Shown: piece by piece, positions 35,806 to 47,574 of the stretch
Numbering within the stretch: the stretch's first letter is position 1
Layout: the number at the start of each line of letters is the position of its first letter
Assembly: GCA_037102815.1 (NCBI GenBank)
Contig: BTPP01000002.1
Coordinates: 186,001 to 250,000, forward strand
Direction of reading: 5' to 3'
Source of the DNA: Neurospora intermedia
Taxonomy: Eukaryota; Ascomycota; Sordariomycetes; Sordariales; Sordariaceae
Length of the DNA: 64,000 bases
Program-made: the position numbers and the translations under genes
Notes under the pieces: model-generated
Databases searched by the model: none
The model's input: the letters and a program-made list of their open reading frames with translations, nothing else
What the model was told of the DNA's origin: nothing

Positions 35806-37712
35806 TGTAGTTTCCCGACCAAAACAGCGCGACCCCAACGTCTCGGCACCCCTCATCACGTCCATCATCTCCAGCCTCTTTGCAAAGGGAAACGAACATC
35901 GATTGAGAAACTGGCGCGCATTCGAGCGTGTGGGTGCTCCAGACCGATGGTACTGCTGGCTCAGTGTCCTCGACTCCGATCATGGAAATATGACGTTGAA
36001 GGAAAATTCGACATGTCGATGCGAGAAGCTCTGAAAAGTGGCAGTATGTGTGCCTGCTCGGTATGGGTGTATCCGGGTTTGTAAGGATGGGCGGACGGGG
36101 TTGTGGTCCTTTGTGTGGAGGAGGTGTGGGAGAAGATGGAGGGAGGGCAGTGAGAGCGGTGCCAGGCGGTTGGGTGAGGGTTAAATCGTGTGCTTGAGTC
36201 GTGGACTGAGTTGATGTGCGAACACCTCCAGGTAGGTACACAGTCAGAATATTGCATGAAGCGATACTTATTCCCCGTTGCCAATGAACCGGACTGGATA
36301 CGAACTGGCGACCAGTGGCGGGAGTCATGGAGTCAAGGTCGTATAACCGAAGTAAAGTGGGCGGGTGCGAGGTCCCAACTTCCACTTCCGTCTGCAACTT
36401 TCGTCGTTCTTACCAATCGCTCTAAATCTTCTGAGAGACGGCGTCAGGTTTCAGAACTCACGCGGGTCGTAGGGATTATGCCATTTGAGTACTGCGAGAC
36501 GTGATGAAACTGAAAATGCAAAGGAAATTGTAACATGGGAAGCGGTTGGTTCTTTCCATAGTACCAGAGTCCAGAGTAGAGACGTGTATCGCTCATTGCG
36601 TGCTAACGTTCAGTGATGTTATAGCGCCTTACAGGAGCTAGACATCTAACAGCCATTTGGTTGTCGTGGAAAGCCCCGCCAAGCCTGCGGTCGATGCCTA
36701 CCTACCTACCCTAGCACCTACCTCTAGTCTGAACAGACCCAAGCCACTCGTCATCCCCGTCCCGACTTAAATATATCAGTTGTTGAACTTTTAATCTGGG
36801 ATTGGGGTGGACTTTATTTTGTATGGTAGACTTTACGGGAATGACATTCCTACTACACCTGGTTGAGAGTGGGAAGTGGAAGTGAGGAGAGCTGGCGGCC
36901 AGAGTCGGGTGTTCTACCGTGGTGGAGTCTGCAATAGTGTATAGGGGGCTTGTGGCGGCTTATAGCGACTGGCGTCTAACCGCACACGATCGGACGCAAA
37001 GCAGAACGGACGTGGTAATTCCAAAAGTTTGCCAAGGCGGCCCCATCGCCCGACAAGCGCCGATTCACGGAAGGGACAGTTGCAGAGCAGATTGAGTCAA
37101 AAAAGGGCAAGAACACTTCGCCATGAAAGCTGAACTGGGTCATTCATCGAGCGTCGGAAGGAGTATTTGGGGCCGGGGAGAGGCGAGGTTTGAGGGACAC
37201 AAAAACTGCAGTGAGTGTCGCCGGCCCCAACTCCTGGCATCTCCTTGAGTGACTCAAATTCTATGGTTTTCTAACAACCAACCATCACGGATTCACCACT
37301 TCACTCGTCATTGGCAAGCCAAGCAACTGCATACTACCATAGGTACATTCTTCTCTCAGTGGTTCATCCATCTTGGCTCCCAATCCTTTTGCGACTTTGT
37401 CTTCTAGGGTTTTGATTCGCTCCCCGCCACACACGCAGCCCCCTCGGCCCCCATATCTTCAGCTGTTAAATGCCCAACAACGACATGACTTCGCCCAACA
37501 AGAAAAGGCCACGTCCATCATGCAAAGCCGACAACCAAATGGATGAGTTCTTATGATGCTGAAGAAGGAGCCAGCCCCCCAAATCTGCGACCAGTTTGTG
37601 ACACATTCCTTCAGCACCTTTGCAGCAAACTTGAGCGCGCTTTCTCGCCGTTCAAGCATACACAATCTCGTCTTCGACCTTCTCTCTCTGCCCTGTCCCC
37701 CATGGTTGATTA
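35806..37712. other. 1.9 kb intergenic region
   Basis: No supported gene. TACCTACC and TACCTCTAG repeats occur at 36,700-36,730. The stretch 37,380-37,700 is C/T-rich and probably the promoter and leader of the HET gene. A 254-codon open frame on the minus strand (35,633-36,397) is discussed under rejected items. Confidence 0.5.
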
Positions 37713-40351
37713 ATGGCTACATTTCTACAAACTCTACGCCGTCGCCTTCGGCGCTACCTGGAACAACGACGGGCTAAAACGAACACTGAGACGCTCGTCG
37801 TAAGTTCTCAACTAGTTTTCATTCATTGGCATTGCGTACTAACACAAACACACAGGATGGTGCGGGATTCTGCTCCGACTGTCGAGAAATCAGTGCCCAG
37901 CTTCAGAAAGTCATTGACCGGGGCTTTGATGGTCGTGATGAAGAGAGTGAACGGCATTGGAGAAAATACCTCTACGGGGACTATGTCACACGCCTGGATG
38001 ATCTGAAGCACTCTTCAGTCAATCAGGACCGACGAAAGAAATGTAGCCTCTGCATTTTCTTGACCCACATGTTTGAGGCCACCTGTCCTTCCACCTATTG
38101 GAGTTCGAAAGATGGTTTGCTGGTTAGAGCCCAGAACGGCCTATTTATCGGTTCAGCAAAGGATCAGTACGGCATCTCTGAAGACTTCTCCCACATTTCA
38201 GACAGCTTTTGCATGTGGGCTCATCCAATGAAGCCAAGGACTCCCTTCAAATCAGTTGTCACACAGCTACCATACGAAGCCGGTCCGTACTATTGCCCCG
38301 TTGGTTTAGCTCTTGAAGTCAGAAGTGACCCAGGGAAGATAGGTGGCCGCCTTGTCGGACCTTATGCGGACTTCGAGCTTGTCAGGTCATGGTTTGATGA
38401 CTGCACTTTCAATCATGGCACCACAACCTGCCAAACCGACGCCTCCATTCTCCAAGATATTCCAGGGCTTCAAGTAATTGACTGTTCGTCTCGAAGGCTG
38501 GTTTCATGGTCGCAGCTACCGACAAACCAAGATCGCAATTATGTCGCCTTAAGTTACGTGTGGGGAACCAAACCGGATGATGAGAATGAAGGAAGGAACA
38601 ATATCTCGGACCGGACAGTCGATTGGCTACTTCCAGCAAAGCTTCCTCCTCTCATCGAAGACACTATCACGGCGGTCACCCAGCTAGGCTTCACATATCT
38701 TTGGATTGACCGGTACTGTATCCCACAAGGGGATGAAGAAGCAAAACACACACAGATTCAAAACATGGATAGCATCTATGGGTCAGCTTCCTTGACAATC
38801 ATTGCGGCGACGGAAACTGATCCATCCCACGGACTCCCTGGTGTGTCATTGCCGAGATACGGCCATGGTCGCCCGGATGAGAATCCACCAGTTTCTGTTG
38901 AAATTGGATCCCGGACGTTTGTCACAGTTGACACAAGTGCTGCACCCTACGTATTGAGTAAATCAATGTGGAATAGTCGAGCTTGGACGATGCAGGAAGC
39001 TTTTCTATCATGCCGCTGCCTCGTTTTCTTCGATGATGGAGCATACTTTCAATGCAGCACACCTAGATCACACCGCTTTGAAGCAATTTATGAGCCGTCA
39101 GCCCTACTTCAACCCGGACACGAAGTGTATAGGGGAGGAAAGTACGACAGGCGCTCGCAAGCAGATTCATTAATTTTGACCAAAATAGGAAAAGCTGGGG
39201 ATCTTGAGCTTGACTGGTGCCTGCAACTCGTGAAGGACTATTTTAATCGAAGCCTGACCTTCGAGAACGACACCCTAAATGCATTTTCGGGCATACTCAA
39301 ATACATGCAGTCCCTGAAGCCGCCAATCCATAACCTGTGGGGTGTGTTGATGCTTCCAGAGGTCATCTCAACGTCCTCTGGACAACGGATCAGATATAAC
39401 CTCGTATACAATTTAACGTGGTATTACAGTGTGTATGGTATTGATTGGAACCGGTCCACATATGAGGAACTGTTAAGAACAACCACACCAACGAGAAAGG
39501 AGATGTTCCCGAGCTGGACATGGGCTGATTGGAGGCCAAGAGTTGAACTTCATGGTGGTGGTGGAGATGACGACAAGTACACCATCAACAATCTCCTTGA
39601 ACTCCGTAGCTATCCTTCAAGCTTCACTTCCCTTGTCGATCTGAGTGTGGAGCTTGACGATGGAAGGATAGTCTCTTTGGGCCAGGGATACCTTTACGAC
39701 TCGGATGCATCATGGTTGGCAACGTTGCCAATCCCGCCACGGATTCTGCACATCCAGGGATATACAGCTAATCCGCAACTACGATACATGACGGAGAAAG
39801 ACTGGGCGGAGTTCAACGAGCGAACTGTGCTTTCCAGCAAAGGCGCCCACGCCCACAGTGAAATGGGTGGTTATCCCGAGCACTACGAGTCCTGTTCCGA
39901 CACGCACCGTTGGATATTGATAGACGCTGGTGGGCAGCACCTTCAGCCACTGGCTGAATCAACTTACCTAGAAAAGCCCAGGTGCTGGAAAGCCGTGAAA
40001 TGTTTCGCTAGAGATTCAGATAATTTGGTTACGGAAGCATACCTTTTCCAAAGGCAGAGGGGCAACCAGGCCGGCACCATCAAACCCTACACTGAGTGCA
40101 CGTTCGATTTTCGAGTCATTGTACTTGGTTATAGCAAGTATGGCGATGTGTACTACATGGTGCTCATGAAGGCCGACAGTCAGACTGAAACATTTGAGCG
40201 GATTGTTGTCGATAAACGTGAGCATGTTCCAAGTTGGACGGCGAGAGAGAATCAAGCGTGGATAGAGGAATTCTTGGCCAAGTCAACCGGAAAGCACGCT
40301 GAATCCTATCCGGGGACACCATGGGTCAAGATGAACACGAGAATAGCCTAG
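37713..40351 (+). CDS. HET-domain (heterokaryon incompatibility) protein
   Basis: Predicted 860 residues from exons 37713-37799 and 37856-40351. The 56-bp phase-0 intron has GTAAGT and an ACTAAC branch; without it the long frame has no ATG near its start. The HET domain starts at Y-V-A-L-S-Y-V-W-G (residue 258) and continues with L-P-x-x-I-x-D-T-I-T-A-V, Y-L-W-I-D-R-Y-C-I-P-Q and I-Y-G-S-A-S-L-T-I-I-A-A, followed by the W-x-S-R-A-W-T-M-Q-E box: the three classical HET blocks in order. An N-terminal C-x2-C and C-x-x-C pair (near residues 35-38 and 92-95) precedes it. HET proteins trigger growth arrest or cell death when unlike strains fuse; many act downstream of NLR-like sensors. The N-terminal 29 residues are very Arg-rich. 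The frame is intact and no decay is seen. Confidence 0.92.
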
Positions 40352-40480
40352 TAAGAATGGACGCTGAGAGCATAGAGTCTGCGTTAGATACCTTGCAAAC
40401 AGAATGTCTCTTCTCTTTTACTTTCCACATATCAGTGTCCATCCCAATTTCGATCGACATGCCCAGCTGAATAGGGGCCG

Positions 40481-41783
40481 CTAAACACCCCCCAACCAAG
40501 CCGCCAAAACCCGCATCATCACCCCCTCCTCATACCCCACAGCCGCATCCAACGTCGGCTGCACATGTGCGTCGCCCACACACTCTATCGTCACCACATC
40601 CCTCCCCTTGACCTCCCTCTCCAAGTCCGTAGAGGGAGTATCCCGATCCACCACCACCGTCTCACCCCCCACACACTCCCTTCCAAACCGCCGACAACTA
40701 TCCACCAACACCTCGGCCGTGCCCACTGTCACCAACGTCTTTTTCACCATTGCTCTCCGCCCATTCCGACCAAACACCCGTCCCCAAACTTCTTCCTCTA
40801 TCTTTTTAGTATCCCTGTCTTCCGAGAAGCTGCACAAACTTGCCCACACCTCATCCACCTTGGGGTTCCAAAGTTCTTGATACCGCGCACACTGTCCTTC
40901 CGTGAGATAATCCCATTTATCATCTGCTTTCTCAAACATGGATGCACCACCCAGCCCCTGCATCGACGCCCAAGGGGAGATGAACACGGCCGCTTTGAAC
41001 TGCTGGTCCCTTTCATCCTTCTTCCAACCTTCTACCTGCGGTGCATACGGACTTGGCTTGGCGAGGTGAGCCAGTAAAGCGCCGACGAGTTGGCCGCCTG
41101 CACTGTCTCCTGCGAGAATGATGTCGGAGGGCGTAAGGGATTGATCAGTAAGGAGGTAAGATAGGGCGGCGACGGATTGGATTAGTTGAGCGGGATAAGG
41201 ATGTTCGGGCGCAAGGGCGTATTCGAGGATGATGGTTTGTTGGGCAGCGCTGGCTTTGTGCAGGGAGAGAATAAAAAGCATGTGGCCTGTGGCGCGGAGG
41301 GGGTTGACGAAGCCACCGCCATGGAAGTAGAGGAGGGTTGTTTTCTTGTCGGTTCCCGTTGCGGTGTCTACAGGGGTGAGGAAGTGCAGGACTGGTGGTG
41401 GGACATCCTTTAGCTGGGGATTTGAGGCCGGCGGGAGAGGAACGGTAATGGTTGTGTGTGCGATATTGGGATGTTGGGAGACGTAAAGCTCGATGGCTTT
41501 CCCTGTTGGGACGCGCCGTGCTTGGTGGTGTAGGTACTTGGCGGGGTAAGTGGCGCGGCGGATCTTGAGGAGAGCTAGAGCGAGGTTTTGGCGCCAGTGT
41601 AGGGAGGGATTATGCTGGAAGAGAAGGAATTTGATGCATCGCGCAGCTGTGGTGGGTGTTAGTGAGGACTTGACTTTGAGACATGAGAACGGGAGGGGAC
41701 AGACCGAAGAGCGGAACAAGCCAGGTGAGAGAGAGCTTCTCCCAGAGAGTAGGGGCCTCAGATGGGGGCTCGTCGGCGGTCAT
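40481..41783 (-). CDS. Alpha/beta hydrolase (hormone-sensitive-lipase family)
   Basis: Predicted 414 residues from exons 41783-41705 and 41646-40481. The 58-bp intron has a non-standard GTCTGT donor, but a perfect CACTAAC branch and CACAG acceptor. The frame is kept, and exon 1 gives the start M-T-A-D-E-P-P followed by L-W-E-K-L-S, as in homologues. Oxyanion motif H-G-G-G at 135-138; nucleophile elbow G-D-S-A-G-G with Ser208; E-Y-A-L-A-P-E-H-P-Y-P segment typical of this family; candidate catalytic His387 in G-D-A-H-V-Q-P. This is an esterase/lipase type enzyme acting on small esters; the substrate is unknown. It is divergent from egt-2 with 915 bp between start codons. Confidence 0.87.
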
Positions 41784-42698
41784 TTTGAGTGGGCGGAAAT
41801 ATCAAGGGTGCCTATGAAAGCATTTTTCGCGGTGTTGATAAAGTGAGGTTGGGAAGCATGGCCAGCAACAGTGGTGATGTTTTGTTACCCGCGATACAAT
41901 GAATTGTACTGTACCGAGGTACGTGCCGGAAAATGACAACCGCGATGACGTTGGGACACTGCTTAGTCAGGCTCCCTGACTCGCGAGGGTCCCTGGTCGT
42001 AAACATTTCGAGAACTGACGAAAGTTACCATAAGACCGATTTTCGCAACACCATGGGTTTTATCCAACATCATCACCATGTCAACAAACAGCTCAACAAG
42101 TCACAAAAGTCAATGCCTGCCGCCGTCCTTGACCCGTCTCCAACCGCATGCGTCACACCCGCTGCATTCCGACAATTGCCGACACCCATCCGGCATATTC
42201 CCCGCTTTCGGTATCCAGCCATTTTCAGGCGCAGTTAAAAACGCCCTTTGAACGACGGGACTCACGCCCTTCAGTTGACAAGATGCAACCTCGTCATATC
42301 TCAGATTCAAAGATAAGAGTCCTGGAAGGAATGACTCGATAGTGCTGAACAATACAAGCTTATCAGAGGTCCAGGACTGACGGCTGAAAAAGACCAATGT
42401 GGGGTTGATGGCAATGCATGCCCCTGTCCCTGCTACATGACGGGGTAACCCTCCACCGGAAGGACCCGCTAACGACAGACGATCCGGTTCGGTTTCCCGG
42501 TTGGCAAGGGTCTGATGAACGGTCCGATGGAGTCATGGCACTCACATGTGCACATGTCTGTGGGGTTCCGTCTGTCAAGATCATTGACGTCTTAAAATAA
42601 TATTCTTATATTTCAAGGAGTCTTTCCTTATTCACTCATTGCAAACATCATCACCCATTTTCTTTCGTTGTCTCGACACCCAGCAACCAACAGTCACA
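41784..42698. promoter_or_regulatory. Divergent promoter region of hydrolase and egt-2
   Basis: 915 bp between the start codons. The last 80 bp before egt-2 are a CA/TC-rich leader. Overlapping CACATGTG-type palindromic sequence lies at about 42,543-42,560. No gene is supported. Confidence 0.45.
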
Positions 42699-44180
42699 AT
42701 GGTCGCCACCACTGTCGAGCTGCCTCTGCAGCAAAAGGCCGACGCCGCTCAAACTGTTTCTGGCCCCCTCCCATTCGGCAATTCCCTCCTCCAGGAATTC
42801 GTCCTCGACCCTGCCTACCGAAACCTCAACCATGGTCCGTACAACACACCCCATGCATACCTCTAACGTCAATGTAAATACTAACGAGAACCAGGCTCCT
42901 TCGGCACCATCCCCTCCGCCATCCAACAGAAACTCCGCAGTTACCAAACCGCCGCCGAAGCCCGTCCCTGCCCCTTCCTCCGCTACCAAACCCCCGTGCT
43001 CCTCGACGAATCCCGCGCCGCCGTCGCCAACCTCCTCAAAGTCCCCGTCGAAACCGTCGTCTTCGTCGCCAACGCCACTCTAGGCGTCAACACCGTTCTG
43101 CGCAACATCGTCTGGTCCGCCGACGGCAAAGACGAGATCCTCTACTTCGACACCATTTACGGCGCCTGCGGCAAGACCATCGACTACGTCATCGAAGACA
43201 AGCGCGGCATCGTTTCTTCTCGCTGTATCCAACTGATCTACCCCGCCGAGGATGACGAAGTAGTCGCTGCCTTCCGGGACGCCATCAAGAAAAGCCGCGA
43301 AGAAGGCAAGCGGCCCCGTCTGGCTGTTATTGACGTCGTGTCCTCCATGCCTGGCGTGCGGTTTCCGTTCGAGGACATCGTCAAGATCTGCAAAGAAGAA
43401 GACATCATCTCGTGCGTGGACGGTGCCCAAGGCATCGGTATGGTGGACCTCAAGATCTCGGAGACCGACCCCGATTTTTTAATTAGTAACTGCCACAAGT
43501 GGCTATTCACTCCGCGCGGATGTGCGGTGTTTTACGTGCCTGTGCGTAATCAGCACTTGATTCGGTCGACGCTGCCTACTAGCCATGGGTTCGTGCCGCA
43601 GGTTGGGAATAGGTTCAACCCGCTGGTGCCCGTGGGGAACAAGTCGGCGTTTGTTAGCAATTTTGAGTTTGTGGGCACGGTGGATAACTCGCCGTTCTTT
43701 TGCGTTAAGGACGCGATCAAGTGGCGCGAGGAGGTGCTCGGTGGGGAGGAGAGGATCATGGAGTACATGACCAAATTGGCGAGGGAGGGTGGACAGAAAG
43801 TGGCGGAGACTTTGGGGACGAAAGTGTTGGAGAATAGCACGGGGACGCTTATCAGGTGCGCCATGGTCAATATTGCCTTGCCGTTCGTTGTAGGGGAGGA
43901 TCCCAACGCACCGGTCAACTTGACGGAGAAGGAGGAGAAGGATGTCGAGGGGTTGTATGAGATTCCCCATGAGGAGGCAAACATGGCGTTCAAGTGGATG
44001 TACAAGGTGTTGCAGGACGAGTTTAACACGTTTGTACCCATGACCTTCCACCGCAGGAGGTTCTGGGCCAGGTTGAGCGCGCAGGTGTATTTGGAGATGA
44101 GCGATTTCGAGTGGGCAGGGAAGACGTTGAAGGAGTTGTGTGAGAGGGTGGCCAAGGGGGAGTACAAGCAGGATGCCTGA
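42699..44180 (+). CDS. egt-2: Hercynylcysteine sulfoxide lyase (ergothioneine biosynthesis)
   Basis: Predicted 473 residues from exons 42699-42834 and 42895-44180. The 60-bp phase-1 intron has donor GTCCGT and branch ACTAAC, and restores the N-H-G-S-F-G-T start of class-V aminotransferase-fold PLP enzymes. The PLP lysine is Lys247 in S-N-C-H-K-W; Tyr134 lies in T-I-Y-G-A-C-G-K; Asp221 and Gln224 in V-D-G-A-Q-G bind the cofactor. I recall 473 residues, Lys247 and Tyr134 for the structurally studied N. crassa Egt-2, so all three agree. The enzyme cleaves hercynylcysteine sulfoxide, made by Egt-1, to ergothioneine, pyruvate and ammonia, in the cytosol. The wider family also includes cysteine desulfurases and isopenicillin N epimerase-like enzymes. 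It converges on an SDR gene only 86 bp downstream. Confidence 0.88.
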
Positions 44181-44266
44181 TTTAGAATTTGGATATGATG
44201 ACGATAAGTTAATCTACCTTGATACCCTGATTTGTTCCTTGACTTGATGTTTACACGGATCTCGTG

Positions 44267-45619
44267 CTAGTTCGGCATCGAAGTCTCCTCATCCGGGCCA
44301 CAATGTCCAGCGATCTTCGGTGTGCCCTTCCCAACGCCCATCTCCCTTAAGCTCCTGATTGCATCAATCACGCTTTCCTCCAAACTTCTATATTCGAGCC
44401 CCAATACCTCCTTGCTCCTCGTATTGTCGAACTTCCAGTGATTCTCCGGGAAGTCATCAAACTTGACACAATCTTGACACATTTCAACTTTTTCTCCCTT
44501 GTTCTCAACCTCCCTGCCTTGTTGGCGTTGGTGTTGCTTCGCTCTACACAACCCATGAACAACCCCTGCAATCTTCGCATTGCTAAAGAACCCCCCAACC
44601 ACATAAAACCGCTTCCCTCCCGCCTCCGGCCTCGTCATCGCCCTTACATGCGCGATCGCCACGTCGCGCACATCCACATACGTGAACACCGGCGCCGTCC
44701 GCGGAATCTCCTGTGACCACTTACCCATCAAGCAATCAGCAATTCTCTCGTTCGACGTATTAACCCTCAAATCCCCACCATTCTTGACTTCCAGACTCCT
44801 CGGCAGCGGCCCAAAGGTATACGTATTATTAATCGTCGCCAAGTCCCAACTGAGCTCGTTCTCTTCCATAAAATCCCACGCCGCTTGCTCGGCGAACTTC
44901 TTGCTTGCTCTGTATGTCGTGTCGCCGGTCGCGTTGGGGTCCGCGGCCAGGTCCCAGTTCAGTGTCTCATCAGCGGGCCAGGAGGATTCGTCGTACACGG
45001 AGCGGTGGTTGGGCGGGTTGAGGATTGCCGCACTGCTGGAGGTCAAGACGGCGCGGAGGAGGGAGGAGGAGGCGTACTCCCGGAGAGAGGACAAGAGCGA
45101 GACGGTGCCATTAATCGCTGGGAGGAGACAGTCGTTTACCGGGTCCGAGAAGGAGAATTGGCAAGGGGAGGCGGTGTGGATGCAGTAGTGGAGGGGGAGG
45201 TTGGTTTTGATGACCTGGGGGAGTGGGTGGTTGTTAGTACCTACAGGTACAAGATCGCGGAAGTAGAGGGTGAAATGGAAAAGAAAAAGGAGGGACAGAC
45301 CTCATCGAAAGCTCCGTCTTGAACAATATTTTCGACTACGGCGTAGGTCACCTTGCAGCCGACGCTGTTGGCCACGTTGGGGGTATTGGCGATGGAGGCG
45401 AGGATACGCTCGCCTTTGGCTTGGGAGCGGGCGGTCACAACGACGTCGAAGCCGCATTCGAGGAGGTGATCGAGGATGTGCGAGGCAACGAAACCGGTGC
45501 CGCCTGTTACCGACTGTGTTAACAGAATTGACGACATGAAGATCATGGCAACCAGGTGACATACCAGTCAAGAGCACCTTGCTCTTGGGGTGGCCGGGGA
45601 TTCCTCCTAGCAATGGCAT
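44267..45619 (-). CDS. NAD(P)-dependent extended SDR reductase/epimerase
   Basis: Predicted 401 residues from exons 45619-45565, 45503-45301 and 45214-44267; introns are 61 and 86 bp. The first intron splits the dinucleotide-binding loop: T-G-G-T-G-F-V-A at residues 18-25 is completed only after splicing. The second intron uses donor GTCTGT. The catalytic pair is Y187-x3-K191 in T-T-Y-R-A-S-K, with an upstream S-S-S-A-A serine. Length and layout fit dihydroflavonol-reductase/methylglyoxal-reductase (Gre2)-like enzymes of the extended SDR class. A His/Gln-rich insertion near residue 290-315 is not typical. Substrate is probably a small ketone or aldehyde. It is divergent from the FAD monooxygenase with a 521-bp shared upstream region, which suggests coupled expression. 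Confidence 0.86.
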
Positions 45620-46140
45620 GGTGCTAATGGGGCGGAAGGTAAGAAGCTTGATCTGTGTTTTGGTGACTTGGTAGTTTCTGAAGAAAAGGAGACAAGTCGT
45701 CTGCTAGAAGTAGAGATATGTTCAGCTGAGTTGTTTGGGGAAAGTGGAAGCTCGGATTGAGCCGGCGTTGCACAACATTTGAGGGACCGGAGTCGGACGT
45801 CCCCCACCCAAGCACCGACCCGACCCGACCACCACAGAAACCTGTCTCACTTGCATACCTAGAGGTAGGTAAGTTATGTCTCAATCATGCGTTCCCCGTG
45901 GCGCGCAACTTGCATTCCCACACCAGGTTGGGCTGAGCATTGCATAAACCCAATGTAGGCCCCTCGCTCTCCCGCGACTCGAGTACTTCGCATTTCGTTC
46001 CATGTCGACTCCTTGACACTTCAACCCCCGACTTCTGTCTGGACTCTTCGAACACCACAAGGCTTGGAGACCTCTTTCAACATCCCTCGACACTGTCATC
46101 CAAACCACTTTGTACTACCAACAGACGACTCGAAGCCGAA
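45620..46140. promoter_or_regulatory. Shared promoter of SDR and FAD monooxygenase
   Basis: 521 bp between divergent start codons. It contains ACCTAGAGGTAGGTA at about 45,859-45,873. The last 200 bp form an open frame with the monooxygenase but have no in-frame ATG, so they are leader. Confidence 0.5.
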
Positions 46141-47574
46141 ATGCCCTCTATCCCCCAGAGTCGCTTCCCGTCCGGGCCCTCGCCCACTCCCTTCCACGTA
46201 GCGATCCTAGGCGGCGGCATCACCGGCATCAACCTCGCTCTGGGGCTCGAACGCCGTGGCATATCCTACACAGTATATGAGCGTTCCCCAGGTTTCCGCG
46301 AAATTGGCGCTGGCATCGGCTTCTCTCCCAACGCCGAAGAAGCCATGAAGCTGCTCAACCCCGATATCTTTCACGCTTACAAGCGCACCGCCAACCCGAA
46401 TGGCGAAGACAAGTTCCAGTGGATCAATGGCCTCACCGACGAGCTGTTGTACTCCCTTCCTGTGCCCAAGGACGGATTCCTGGGCTGCAAGAGATCCGAG
46501 ATTCTAGAAGAGTGGGGGAAGCTTGTCCCGTCACATAACATCCAGTTCAACAAGACGATAGAGGCAGTCCAAGAACCCGGAGACCAAGGATACAGCCTCG
46601 AGGCTGGTGGAAAGATACTGCTCACATTCACCGACGGCACCCACGCTAGCGTCGACCTCGTCATCGGCTGCGACGGCATTCGCTCCCGCTTGCGTCAACA
46701 TGTCCAGTCCCATCTAGACCGTTCCTCGATTCAACATGTAGCGAGAGAGAGCTACAGCCACAAATACTGCTACCGTGCCCTCATCCCCATGTCCCGCGCC
46801 ATCGAGGCTGTGGGTCAGCATCGCGCTTCGACAAGATTCATGTACAACGGCCCTAGTGCGCACATCATCACCTACCCCATCGGCAATAACTCGATCCTCA
46901 ACATGCTGGCCGTCATCAGCGATCCCAACGAGTGGCCGGATGAACAGAGACACGTGCTCCCCGGTAACAAAGATGACATCATCCAGGCATTCAACGGATG
47001 GCATCCCACCGTGCAAAAGCTCTCTGAACTGTTCCCGGAGAAAAATGAAGCTGGGGACGGAAATCCTGTCAAGTGGGGCATCTTCGACACCTTGGACTTT
47101 CCTCTATCGCAATACTACTCCGGCCGAGTAGCAGTAGCCGGTGACGCCGCGCATGCCACGGGGCCGCATCTTGGAGCAGGCGGAGGGTTGGGGATCGAAG
47201 ATGCGCTGATTCTGGCGGAGCTATTGGAAAAGGTGACTGAGATTCAGGCTTCAAACGGCTCTGAATCTGAACTTGGAACCGACATAATGCTAGAGCGGGC
47301 ACTCTACCAGTACAACGACTTTAGGTATGCTAGGACGCAGGACGTGGTTTCCTGGACAAGAAAGGCGGTAGACTTGTTTCAGTGGAAGGAGAAAAACGTG
47401 GCCAAGGATGGAAAGAAGTTTGGAAGGCTCGTCAAGAAGTTGTTTCATCATGTTTGGTACGATTTGGATTTACACCAGATGGTGGATTGGTCTAGAGGCA
47501 GGCTGGAATTCGATGTGCTTGAACGGGCGTTGGAGCCGATTGAGAGGGAAGCGAGGGAAACTCTGGGGGGGTGA
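46141..47574 (+). CDS. FAD-dependent monooxygenase (salicylate hydroxylase-like)
   Basis: Single-exon gene for 477 residues. FAD-binding motif G-G-G-I-T-G at 24-29, followed by an E-R at the end of the second strand; D-G motif around Asp178 (G-C-D-G-I-R-S-R); G-D motif around Asp335 (V-A-G-D-A-A-H-A-T-G-P) followed by the G-A-G-G-G-L-G-I-E-D-A helix. This is the class A flavoprotein aromatic hydroxylase layout, and the length is usual. It would use NAD(P)H and oxygen to hydroxylate an aromatic or polyketide-like substrate. 46,141 is the first ATG of the frame. It shares its upstream region with the SDR gene, so the two may act on one pathway. Confidence 0.9.
   Translation: MPSIPQSRFPSGPSPTPFHVAILGGGITGINLALGLERRGISYTVYERSPGFREIGAGIGFSPNAEEAMKLLNPDIFHAYKRTANPNGEDKFQWINGLTDELLYSLPVPKDGFLGCKRSEILEEWGKLVPSHNIQFNKTIEAVQEPGDQGYSLEAGGKILLTFTDGTHASVDLVIGCDGIRSRLRQHVQSHLDRSSIQHVARESYSHKYCYRALIPMSRAIEAVGQHRASTRFMYNGPSAHIITYPIGNNSILNMLAVISDPNEWPDEQRHVLPGNKDDIIQAFNGWHPTVQKLSELFPEKNEAGDGNPVKWGIFDTLDFPLSQYYSGRVAVAGDAAHATGPHLGAGGGLGIEDALILAELLEKVTEIQASNGSESELGTDIMLERALYQYNDFRYARTQDVVSWTRKAVDLFQWKEKNVAKDGKKFGRLVKKLFHHVWYDLDLHQMVDWSRGRLEFDVLERALEPIEREARETLGG

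Noticed and set aside
35633-36397. 254-codon minus-strand open frame
   Set aside because: It overlaps exon 2 of the spliced coiled-coil gene on the opposite strand. It has no recognisable domain and composition typical of an antisense shadow. I cannot fully exclude it.
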